From positions 1-64,000 of the forward strand of contig JAILGF010000075.1 in assembly GCA_024696945.1 (NCBI GenBank): a stretch of DNA of 64,000 nt. Reading direction: 5' to 3'. Of this stretch, positions 28,232-37,207 are shown piece by piece. Within the stretch, counting starts at the first letter, position 1; each line of letters opens with the position of its first letter. Below the pieces are notes generated by a model. The model saw nothing but the letters and a program-made list of their open reading frames with translations, had not been told where the DNA came from and made no database searches. A program made the position numbers and the translations under genes. The DNA comes from Lachnospiraceae bacterium (lineage in GTDB: Bacteria; Bacillota; Clostridia; Lachnospirales; Lachnospiraceae).

Positions 28232-30787
28232 ATGAAGAACATTAAGGAAGATAGTAATGAGCTTTTTCAGGCAGCTCATTTGACGATACTTTTAACATAT
28301 TCCATTTTTTCGATAATACTTATCGCGGAGTCACTTCTCATGAACTGGGAGAAATGGCCTCTTTTTGCTATTGCCGGCGGAGTGGTTTTGAGCTGGTTTT
28401 TGCATTTTCACCAGGCTCTTAACGATAAAAGCCGTCTGTGGATCTATTCCGGACTGACTATGTTTACGTTCTTTTTCTACGGCAGTCATTCCACAAGTGT
28501 TTTTGATACCGTTGCGGTAATGTCTGTTGTCATTATTCTTTATACAATGACGGGTATGAAGAATCTTATTACATGCCTGCAGATCGTTTACTATGTAACT
28601 CTTGGTTACGGACTTGGACTGCTCTGGTCTGAGGGTACAGAGTTCGACAGCCTTATCATCAGCCGAGCTATCCTTCATTTTGCGGTTATAACTGCTGTAA
28701 GCTGCATAGCGAGGGTTATAATCGACAAGTGGACCTTTGTTCTCAACCGTTCAAAAAATGAGATTGAAAATCTTACCGACGCAACCAACAGACTGAACGA
28801 TTTCCTTGCAAATGTTTCCCACGAAATCCGTACTCCCGTAAATGCCGTAATAGGTCTTACCGGCATATGTATCGACGAAGAGACCGATGAGAAGAAGCTT
28901 ACAAACCTGAAAGCGGTAAAGGATGCCGGAAGGCGTGTTGCCGAGCAGATAGGGGATATCCTTGATTACTCGGAGATAGACAGAAAACAGCTTACCAATA
29001 ATTATGAGGATTATATGCTTTCCTCCGTGCTTAACGATCTGGTTTCGGAGTTAAGACCGTATAAGCCCGAGAACATAGAGCTTATTATCGACGTAGAACC
29101 TGCCATTCCTTCGGTTCTTAATTCCGATGTAAGCAAGCTCAGAAAGATACTTCATCATCTTTTGCTGAACGGACTCAAATATACCAGGAGCGGCGGTGTT
29201 TACGTACGTATCTCCATGGAAAAGGAAACCTACGGTATCAATCTTCTGATCGAGGTTACAGATACCGGTATAGGTATGACTGAGGAAGAGGTCGAACGTA
29301 TAAACGACAGGTTCTATCAGGCGGATTCGGGACGCTCGAGACAGGGCGGAGGCCTCGGAATAGGCATGTCGATCGTTAACGGCTTCGTGGCTTCCTTGGG
29401 AGGCTTTATGATGGTCAACAGTACTCCCAATGTGGGAACGACGGTTAAGGTCAGTATCCCGCAGAAGGTTACCGATCCGGAGAGCTGTATGTCCGTAAAT
29501 CACCGAGAGTCCTTATGCCTTGGTGCTTATCTGCATTTCGACAAGTTTGAGAATCCTGTTGTACGCGAGTATTACAACATTATGGTAAGGAATATCGTAA
29601 GCGGGCTCGGTGTTCAGATGCACCGTGTGGATAATGTCGAGAACCTTAAAAAGCTTATGGATACCGTAAGGCTTACCCATCTGTTTGTCGCAGAAGAGGA
29701 ATATACCGCAGCCAAGGATTATCTTGAGAATATTTCTTCGAACATGGTTATTGTTGTGGTTGCGGGAAGCGATTTCAGGCTGCCGGCAAATTCAAAGGCA
29801 AGGATCATGGAGAAGCCATTCTACTGCTTCCCGGTTGTTACTGTTCTGAACAGTGATCCCAATGATGACAGAAACGCAGAGGCAACCATGTTCTGCAGGG
29901 GCGTGAGGGCATTGGTTGTTGATGACGAGCCTATGAACCTGACCGTTGCAAGAAATATTTTCACACGTTACGGAATGATAGTTACTTCGGCGATTTCGGG
30001 ACAGGAAGCTATAGACCTTTGCCGCGAAAAGGATTATGACATTATATTCATGGATCATATGATGCCGGGAATGGACGGCGTTGAGGCCATGAAGAGGATA
30101 AACGTTGAAAGAGCAAAGATGAGAAGCTATATCCCCATCGTGGCGCTTACGGCAAATGCGGTAAGCACCGCTAAGGAGATGTTCCTTTCGGAGGGCTTTG
30201 ACGGATTTGTCAGCAAGCCCATTGAGATCGTTGAACTTGAAAGAGTTATAAAGAAGGTTCTTCCTCAAGCCATGATAACCTATGAGTATCCGAATGCGGG
30301 CGGCGAAGAAAATGTTCCGGAAAATGAGAACCAACAGGAAGAAGATACCGGAAGCGGATCGGGGATATTTGAGATCTTTGAACCCGAAAGCGAGGAGACT
30401 GAGACTTCGCAACCCATAAAGATCGAAGGATTCAGGGAAGCTATGGAAAATCTTGGGATCGAGGTTGAAACCGGGCTTAAGTATTGCATGGACGATGAGG
30501 AATTTTATAAGTCTGTGCTTACCGAATATATAAATGATTCAACGGAAAAGAAAGTGAACCTTGAGAAATTTTACAAAGAAGGGGATCTTAAAAACTATAC
30601 GATAGCGGTCCATGCTTTAAAGAGCACCTCGAAGATGCTCGGTATAATGGGACTTTCGGAACAGGCAAGATCCCTGGAGATGGCCGCGAAGGAAGGCGAT
30701 TCCGGATTTATAGACGCAAATCATGCACGTCTCATGGAGGATTATACAAGCATTACGGACGGTATAAGAAGAGTGCTGGAAGGATAA
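28232..30787 (+). CDS. hybrid sensor histidine kinase (TM-HisKA-HATPase-REC-HPt)
   Basis: SHEIRTPVNAVIG; GGLGIGMSIV; LVVDDEPMN...FMDHMMPGMDG; HPt AVHALKSTSKMLG; start moved to ATG 28232. Confidence 0.9.
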   Translation: MKNIKEDSNELFQAAHLTILLTYSIFSIILIAESLLMNWEKWPLFAIAGGVVLSWFLHFHQALNDKSRLWIYSGLTMFTFFFYGSHSTSVFDTVAVMSVVIILYTMTGMKNLITCLQIVYYVTLGYGLGLLWSEGTEFDSLIISRAILHFAVITAVSCIARVIIDKWTFVLNRSKNEIENLTDATNRLNDFLANVSHEIRTPVNAVIGLTGICIDEETDEKKLTNLKAVKDAGRRVAEQIGDILDYSEIDRKQLTNNYEDYMLSSVLNDLVSELRPYKPENIELIIDVEPAIPSVLNSDVSKLRKILHHLLLNGLKYTRSGGVYVRISMEKETYGINLLIEVTDTGIGMTEEEVERINDRFYQADSGRSRQGGGLGIGMSIVNGFVASLGGFMMVNSTPNVGTTVKVSIPQKVTDPESCMSVNHRESLCLGAYLHFDKFENPVVREYYNIMVRNIVSGLGVQMHRVDNVENLKKLMDTVRLTHLFVAEEEYTAAKDYLENISSNMVIVVVAGSDFRLPANSKARIMEKPFYCFPVVTVLNSDPNDDRNAEATMFCRGVRALVVDDEPMNLTVARNIFTRYGMIVTSAISGQEAIDLCREKDYDIIFMDHMMPGMDGVEAMKRINVERAKMRSYIPIVALTANAVSTAKEMFLSEGFDGFVSKPIEIVELERVIKKVLPQAMITYEYPNAGGEENVPENENQQEEDTGSGSGIFEIFEPESEETETSQPIKIEGFREAMENLGIEVETGLKYCMDDEEFYKSVLTEYINDSTEKKVNLEKFYKEGDLKNYTIAVHALKSTSKMLGIMGLSEQARSLEMAAKEGDSGFIDANHARLMEDYTSITDGIRRVLEG

Positions 30788-30828
30788 GGGCGCTTAAAAC
30801 TATTAAGAAAGGGTAAGGTACGGGATTT

Positions 30829-33510
30829 ATGACGCTCAAAAAGCTGAAAGAGTATTTGTTCGATAACGAAATAGATCTTAAGGAACGTCTGTTTACTCTC
30901 GTTATGACGATTACCTTAATATCCTGGATTATTTCCCTTATTGAGCTCATCATTACCGGCGCGGAGCTGGTTTCGATCATTGCACTTGCGGGCGGAATTG
31001 CTGCGCTTACGGTAGCAATGAGTCTTTCCCTGAAATATAATAAGATCAAAATAGGTTCGATCGTCATATGCATCGGCATCTGTTTCGGATATGTTCCCTT
31101 AACGTTTCTGTTCGGCGGCGGACTGAACGGGGACGGACCTCTATGGTTCCTGTTCGGTATAATCTTTATTAATCTGTGTCTGGGTAAAAAGGCCAAGATA
31201 ATATTCCTGCTTCTTTACTGGGTTGAACTGAAGGTTCTCTGGACCATTGATCTGAAGCACCCGGAGCTCATCTATCCGAATACGGAACAAATGGCGCATG
31301 TCTATTCTTTTATAGCCATGATGCTTATAGGACTTGCATTGAGCCTTGTTATAAGCATATGGAACAGGATATATGAAAAAGAGGTTCAGCGTTCAAAAAA
31401 GCAGAAGGCTGAGATCGAGTCGCTGAACAGGGCCCAGAACAGCTTTTTCTCGAGCATGAGCCATGAGATACGTACTCCCATAAATACCATCATCGGCTTA
31501 AATGAGATGATACTCAGGGAGAAGATATCCGAAGAGGTTGCGGAGGATGCGGTCAATATCCAGTCCGCAAGTAAGCTGCTCTTAAGTCTTATAAATGATA
31601 TCCTGGACATGTCGAAATTTGCGTCGGGACAGATGCAGCTGACTCCGGTCAATTATCATCCTGGGGATATGCTTTCTGAGATAGTGGGAATGCTCTGGCT
31701 TAAGGCAAAGGAAAAAGGCTTGGAGTTTAAGGTCAATGTTTCTCCGGATATTCCGGACGAACTGTTCGGTGACGAGGTAAGGATCAAGCAGATACTTATC
31801 AATGTTTTAAACAATGCTATCAAATATACCAAGGAAGGAAGCGTTTACCTTTCCATTGAATGCAATACCGTAAAAGAAGGCACCGTAAACATCATTTATA
31901 CCGTGACGGATACAGGAATAGGAATCAAGAAGGAAAATATTCCGTTCCTGTTTACCGCTTTTAAACGTGTGGATGAGGAAAGAAACCGCCATATCGAGGG
32001 AACGGGACTAGGCCTTTCCATTGTTAAGCAGTTTGTCGACCTGATGGAAGGCAAGATTACCATAAACAGCGTATATACGAAAGGCTCGACATTTATAATC
32101 GAAATACCTCAGAAGACAGCGGGCGATAAGCTTATCGGGGAAATTCATATCGAGAGCCAGGCACCTTCAAGAAGATACCTTACGCATTCAAAGAGGTTTG
32201 AGGCTCCGGATGCAAGGGTGCTGGTCGTTGATGACAATGCTTCAAATCTTCTGGTTATTTCGAAACTGCTCAGAGAGACAAGGGTGCACGTGGATACTGC
32301 AGCATCTGGTGAGGAAGCTTTAAAGAAGACGCTAAACACCTTCTATCATGTAATATTCATGGATCATCTTATGCCTGAAATGGACGGTATCGAGTGCTTT
32401 AAGGCATTAAGGGCCCAGACAGGCGGACTGTGTAAGGAGTCAAAGGTTATAGCTCTTACGGCAAATGCGGGCTCCGATAACCGTGATCTGTATGCCGAGG
32501 AGGGCTTTGACGGATATCTTTCTAAGCCTGTTACGGGTGATGAGCTTGAGCGTGAGCTTTACAGGATACTTCCAAAGGATATGACGTTTGTTACCGGAAA
32601 TGACAGACAGATACTGGAAGAAACTATATCCTGGATGAAGAACGACAAAAAGAAGAAGCATGTGGCTATCACTACCGAAAGCGTGGCAGATCTTCCGAAA
32701 GAGATAACAGACAAGTATCAGATCGCCGTTCTTCCGCATCTTGTATGTACTGCGGAAGGAAATTTCCTTGACGGTGAAGAGATAGAAACAAACGGACTTC
32801 TCGATTATATGTCGGATCATTCCAAAAAGGTTACGACAAAGCCCCCGGAGGTTTCGGACATAGAAAGCTTTTTTGCAAAACAGCTCTCGGTGGCAAATAA
32901 TATAATACACATTTCGATCTCAAGCGAACTGGTAAACAGTGGCTGTAATGCGGCTAAGGAAGCCGCAAAAGCGTTTGACAACGTTACGGTTATCGATTCC
33001 AAACATCTTTCGTCAGCCCAGGGATTATTGGTCATTGAAGCATGCAGATTGGCCGAAAAAGGAAAAGGGGCCGATGAGATAATTGAGAGTATTGAAGGGA
33101 TTAAGAACAAGGTTCATTCCGACTTTATTGTTGACAATCTTGATTTCCTAGCCCGTGCAGGCCAGGTGAGCGCGAAGACTGCAAACATAGCTAAAGCTTT
33201 AATGGCGAGACCTGTATTGGGACTTAAAAAGGGAAAGATGGGTGTCAACGGATTTTATTTAGGATCCCGCGAGAGAGCATGGAAGAAATATATCGATACG
33301 GTTTTGAAATCTCCTTCAAGGATAGATAAGAAGATCGCATTCGTTACATATGTAGGCCTGTCAAAACAGGATATGGAGTGGATCAGGGAAAGGATTGAAA
33401 GTAAGGTTAAATTCGAAGCCATCTATTTTAAAAAGGCTTCTCCCGTTATCGCGGTGAACTGCGGTCCGGGTACCTTCGGCATTCTTACAAAGGATGCTGA
33501 GAGGGGTTGA
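30829..33510 (+). CDS. hybrid histidine kinase-receiver fused to C-terminal DegV domain
   Basis: SHEIRTPINTIIG; GTGLGLSIVKQF; VLVVDDNASN...FMDHLMPEMDG; then VAITTESVADLP, ISISSELVNSGCNAA, VIDSKHLSSAQG, FIVDNLDFLARAGQVS, IAVNCGPGTFGIL. Confidence 0.9.
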   Translation: MTLKKLKEYLFDNEIDLKERLFTLVMTITLISWIISLIELIITGAELVSIIALAGGIAALTVAMSLSLKYNKIKIGSIVICIGICFGYVPLTFLFGGGLNGDGPLWFLFGIIFINLCLGKKAKIIFLLLYWVELKVLWTIDLKHPELIYPNTEQMAHVYSFIAMMLIGLALSLVISIWNRIYEKEVQRSKKQKAEIESLNRAQNSFFSSMSHEIRTPINTIIGLNEMILREKISEEVAEDAVNIQSASKLLLSLINDILDMSKFASGQMQLTPVNYHPGDMLSEIVGMLWLKAKEKGLEFKVNVSPDIPDELFGDEVRIKQILINVLNNAIKYTKEGSVYLSIECNTVKEGTVNIIYTVTDTGIGIKKENIPFLFTAFKRVDEERNRHIEGTGLGLSIVKQFVDLMEGKITINSVYTKGSTFIIEIPQKTAGDKLIGEIHIESQAPSRRYLTHSKRFEAPDARVLVVDDNASNLLVISKLLRETRVHVDTAASGEEALKKTLNTFYHVIFMDHLMPEMDGIECFKALRAQTGGLCKESKVIALTANAGSDNRDLYAEEGFDGYLSKPVTGDELERELYRILPKDMTFVTGNDRQILEETISWMKNDKKKKHVAITTESVADLPKEITDKYQIAVLPHLVCTAEGNFLDGEEIETNGLLDYMSDHSKKVTTKPPEVSDIESFFAKQLSVANNIIHISISSELVNSGCNAAKEAAKAFDNVTVIDSKHLSSAQGLLVIEACRLAEKGKGADEIIESIEGIKNKVHSDFIVDNLDFLARAGQVSAKTANIAKALMARPVLGLKKGKMGVNGFYLGSRERAWKKYIDTVLKSPSRIDKKIAFVTYVGLSKQDMEWIRERIESKVKFEAIYFKKASPVIAVNCGPGTFGILTKDAERG

Positions 33511-34592
33511 CCGATTTTAAAGATTTTATGGAAAATATACAGGCTGTCTTAAAATCCAAAAGAAAAAAACTCATGGCCGTAACGATACTTTTTGTTCTCG
33601 TTATTGTCCTGGGTTTTATCTGCCTGTTTGTGGGTTCTTCGCATATGTCATTTTCGGACTGTATTGATGCTCTTTTGGGAACGGGCAGTCCTGCTTCGGT
33701 GCGGATAATAAGGAATATCCGTATCCCGAGAGTGCTTGCGGCGATAATAGCCGGTGCGGGTCTGTCGGTTTCGGGGCTTATCATGCAGACTAACCTTAAC
33801 AATCCGATGGCAAGTCCGGCTACGCTGGGCGTATCTAATGCGGCTGTATTCGGAGCCAATCTTTCGATAATCGCTTTTGCGGGAGGGTTCCTTTCTACCG
33901 GGAATAATTTAAACAGCTTTTCCGTCGGAGCCAATCCGTATGCTACTTCTTTTATGGCTTTTGTCTTTTCAACGCTTTCCATAATTCTTATTTTAGGGCT
34001 ATGCAGGCTCCGTTCGTTTAGACCCGGAGTGGTGGTATTGGCCGGGATCGCCATAGGCTCGATATGGACTGCCGCAACGACCATACTTCAGTTCTATGCC
34101 ACGGATGTGGGATTGTCCGCAGCGGTTATATGGACCTTCGGAGATCTGGGAAGAGCTACTTACAAAACGGATATTATAATGGCGGTAACAGTGGCTGTAG
34201 GAATTGTTTTTTTCATCTTGATGAGCTGGAAATTCAATGCCCTTCTTTCAGGAGACGCAGCTGCATCCGGCATGGGTGTGAACGTAAACCGGTTAAGGTT
34301 TGTTTCCATGCTTTTGGCCTCCGTTATTACCGCGGTATGTGTATCATATCTGGGGATCATCGGATTTGTCGGGATCATCTGCCCGCATGTTGTTAAGAAG
34401 TTCCTGGGACAGGATCATCGGTTTACGATCCCGGCATGTGTGTTCGCAGGCAGTATACTGCTCTTGCTTGCCGATACCGTTTCAAGGAGCATGGGGAACG
34501 GTTCCGCGCTTCCCGTGGGTGCGATCACTTCGCTGCTGGGAGCACCCTTCTTCTTGATAATAATCCTCTTTAGGAAGGGGGACAGGGCATGA
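33507..34592 (+). CDS. FecCD-family ABC transporter permease
   Basis: IRIPRVLAAIIAGAGLSVSGLIMQTNLNNPMASPATLGVSNAA; TTG start overlaps previous stop (ATG 33528 alternative). Confidence 0.9.
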   Translation: MTDFKDFMENIQAVLKSKRKKLMAVTILFVLVIVLGFICLFVGSSHMSFSDCIDALLGTGSPASVRIIRNIRIPRVLAAIIAGAGLSVSGLIMQTNLNNPMASPATLGVSNAAVFGANLSIIAFAGGFLSTGNNLNSFSVGANPYATSFMAFVFSTLSIILILGLCRLRSFRPGVVVLAGIAIGSIWTAATTILQFYATDVGLSAAVIWTFGDLGRATYKTDIIMAVTVAVGIVFFILMSWKFNALLSGDAAASGMGVNVNRLRFVSMLLASVITAVCVSYLGIIGFVGIICPHVVKKFLGQDHRFTIPACVFAGSILLLLADTVSRSMGNGSALPVGAITSLLGAPFFLIIILFRKGDRA

Positions 34593-35347
34593 TACTTGAG
34601 ATAAAGGACTTGCGCTTCGGTTATTCCAAGAGAAGCCCCCTTGTGCTTGACGGCGTGAACCTTGAACTTGATAAAGGAGAGATTGGGGTATTGCTCGGGA
34701 AAAACGGCTCGGGCAAAACCACATTGTTTAAAAATATATTGGGACTTGTGAAACCGGCTTCGGGGAATATTCTTTTTAAAGGGAAAGATCTCCTGAAGAT
34801 CAAAGGGAATGAAAGAGCAAAGCATATTTCGTATGTTCCGCAAAATGCCGAGTTTGGATCTTTAAGCGTATTTGATACCGTGCTTATGGGAAGGATGCCT
34901 TATTTCGGACTCCGTTCCGGCAGCAGCGACGAGGAAAAGACTGCCGAAATGCTAAAGGAGATGGGCATGGAGCACCTGGCATCGAGGAATGTTGAAGAGC
35001 TTTCGGGAGGCGAAAGACAGAAAACTGCTATAGCGAGAGCTCTTGTACAGGAGCCTGAATTCATGATATTCGATGAACCTACAGGAAATCTTGATATCGC
35101 AAATGAGCAGCTTATCCTGAAGGAAGCCGGAAGGGTCGCAAAGGAAAAAGGGATAGGGATACTTACTTCACTTCATGACATTAATCAGGCTCTTGCCGTA
35201 GGGGACAGGTTCTTCTTCTTAAAGAACGGAAGGATCCTGTATTCCGGGGACAGCAGCATTGTATCGAAAGAGATAATCGAAGATGTTTTTGATGCCAAGG
35301 TAAACCTGATAGAACATGAAGGCAAAAAGGTAGTCTTAAATTACTGA
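34589..35347 (+). CDS. ABC transporter ATP-binding protein, FecE/FepC-like
   Basis: LLGKNGSGKTTLFKNILGL; ELSGGERQKTAIARALVQEPEFMIFDEPTGNLD; ATGA overlap with permease. Confidence 0.93.
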   Translation: MILEIKDLRFGYSKRSPLVLDGVNLELDKGEIGVLLGKNGSGKTTLFKNILGLVKPASGNILFKGKDLLKIKGNERAKHISYVPQNAEFGSLSVFDTVLMGRMPYFGLRSGSSDEEKTAEMLKEMGMEHLASRNVEELSGGERQKTAIARALVQEPEFMIFDEPTGNLDIANEQLILKEAGRVAKEKGIGILTSLHDINQALAVGDRFFFLKNGRILYSGDSSIVSKEIIEDVFDAKVNLIEHEGKKVVLNY

Positions 35348-35422
35348 AAAAAGAAATAGCCTTTTGGCAAGATTTATGATATATTAATTATTACTGCAGA
35401 TTTTTTCAAGGAGGAAAAGGAG

Positions 35423-37135
35423 ATGGCGGATTGGATCGTTGTTGTTGATGATGATTCCACGAACTTAAAAATGGCCGGACGTATTCTTAGCAAGCATAAT
35501 AAAAGAGTTACAGCCATGACTTCAGGGTATGCCCTTCTTGATTATATCAAAGGAAATATACCTGATATTATCCTGCTTGATATAAAGATGCCGGACATGG
35601 ACGGCTTCGAGACTTTAAGAAAACTCAGGGCACTCGAAAAAGAACTGAATATTAACGAGATACCGGTCATCTTCCTTACCGCGGATGAAGATGTCAGCAC
35701 CGAGATGCGCGGTTTTGAGGTGGGAGTATCCGATTATGTGAGAAAGCCCTTTGATCCGGAAATACTTGTTAAGAGAATAGATAATATCATAGGAAAACAG
35801 GAACAGATTCTTAAATTCCAGGAAGAGGCCACTATAGATCAGCTGACCGGGCTTCTGAACAAGACGGCCACAAAAGATAAAATGACGGGTATCTGCGGCA
35901 GGATGTCGGGATACCTTATGATAATAGACCTTGACAGCTTTAAGCTTGTAAACGATATTTACGGGCATTCGATGGGTGATGAGGTACTGAAGAGCTTTGC
36001 CGATATTTTAAGAAAATGTTTTTCCGAAGACTGTGTGATCGGAAGGATCGGAGGGGATGAGTTCCTGGCGTTTTCACCGGAAATTGACAGTGAGGATGAC
36101 CTGAAACCTCTGACAGAAAGGCTCAATTCCAGCATGACGGAAAAAGCAAAGCAGCTCATGGGGCAGGATATGACCATTCCGCTCGGAGTGTCAATGGGCG
36201 CGGCATTTATTTCCGGAAAGAATTCCGATTATGAGGAGCTCTTTAAGGCGGCAGACAAGGCACTTTATAATGTTAAGCAGAACGGAAAGCACGGCTGCGC
36301 CGTTTACAGCGCGGAATCCGAATACGAGGACGAGGTGATCATGAACCTGAAAACCATCAGCATGATCCTTTCGGAAAGAAATATACCGGACCGTGCGCTG
36401 CAGCTTGACAGGGAATCCTTTATATATGTTTACCGGTTCCTAATAAGATACATAATGAGATATCGCAAAAAGGCGTGCAAGCTTCTTATCACACTGTCTG
36501 AGGGAAATGTGGGCGGAAACTTTGATGAGACCTGCGATATGTTCCTTACTCATGTGATGGACCACCTACGGAAGAGCGATATCGTTATGCAGTACCGCAA
36601 GAATCAGGTCTTTGTTTTCCTTACCGATATCAAGGAAGGAGCTGTTCTTCAGGTTATAGGAAATATTATCAATTCCTGGAACGAACAGAAGGAAGGAAGC
36701 CTTTCCATTACATATGAGTATGATTTTGTAAAGTTTGATGAGAACCCGGTTACCGAGGACAATGAACCACCGAGAGTTGCGGTTGTTGATGATGACAGCT
36801 CCAACCTGAAGCTTGCGGGACATATCTTAAGCAAATACAATATCCGCGTAACTGCGCTGAGGTCGGGAGAAGCGCTTCTGGAATTCCTTAAGAATAACAA
36901 ACCCGATCTTATACTTCTCGATATAAAAATGCCGGGGATGGACGGTTTTGAAACCATGGAGAAGCTTAAGGCCATGGATGAGGACATTGCGGATATTCCG
37001 GTAGCGTTCTTAACGGCAGATGAGAATGCGGAATCGGAGAAAAGGGGAGTTGAACTCGGAGCGGTCGATTTCATAAAGAAGCCCTTTATTCCCGAAGTAT
37101 TGGTGATGCGCGTAAAGAGTATCTTAAGTAAATGA
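35423..37135 (+). CDS. REC-GGDEF-(degenerate GGDEF)-REC response regulator
   Basis: VVVDDDSTNLKMAG...LLDIKMPDMDG; RIGGDEFLAF; DIVMQYRKNQVFVFLTDI; VAVVDDDSSNLKLAG...LLDIKMPGMDG. Confidence 0.9.
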   Translation: MADWIVVVDDDSTNLKMAGRILSKHNKRVTAMTSGYALLDYIKGNIPDIILLDIKMPDMDGFETLRKLRALEKELNINEIPVIFLTADEDVSTEMRGFEVGVSDYVRKPFDPEILVKRIDNIIGKQEQILKFQEEATIDQLTGLLNKTATKDKMTGICGRMSGYLMIIDLDSFKLVNDIYGHSMGDEVLKSFADILRKCFSEDCVIGRIGGDEFLAFSPEIDSEDDLKPLTERLNSSMTEKAKQLMGQDMTIPLGVSMGAAFISGKNSDYEELFKAADKALYNVKQNGKHGCAVYSAESEYEDEVIMNLKTISMILSERNIPDRALQLDRESFIYVYRFLIRYIMRYRKKACKLLITLSEGNVGGNFDETCDMFLTHVMDHLRKSDIVMQYRKNQVFVFLTDIKEGAVLQVIGNIINSWNEQKEGSLSITYEYDFVKFDENPVTEDNEPPRVAVVDDDSSNLKLAGHILSKYNIRVTALRSGEALLEFLKNNKPDLILLDIKMPGMDGFETMEKLKAMDEDIADIPVAFLTADENAESEKRGVELGAVDFIKKPFIPEVLVMRVKSILSK

Positions 37136-37141
37136 GAATTT

Positions 37142-37171
37142 CCTTGACACTGATTGTCAAGGTGATATAAT
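37142..37171 (+). promoter_or_regulatory. promoter with overlapping perfect dyad CCTTGACA-N5-TGTCAAGG
   Basis: TTGACA-N16-TATAAT; dyad covers -35 and spacer. Confidence 0.75.
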
Positions 37172-37207
37172 GGATTTTTAGTTAAAATGAATCGGAGGTT
37201 ATCTTAC

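Noticed and set aside
29792-30412. 206-aa minus-strand ORF
   Set aside because: Antisense to the hybrid histidine kinase; no supporting motif.
37187-37207. iorA start at 37187
   Set aside because: This would place the ggaggt RBS inside the coding region; ATG 37208 begins the conserved MAEKKLMLGNEA.
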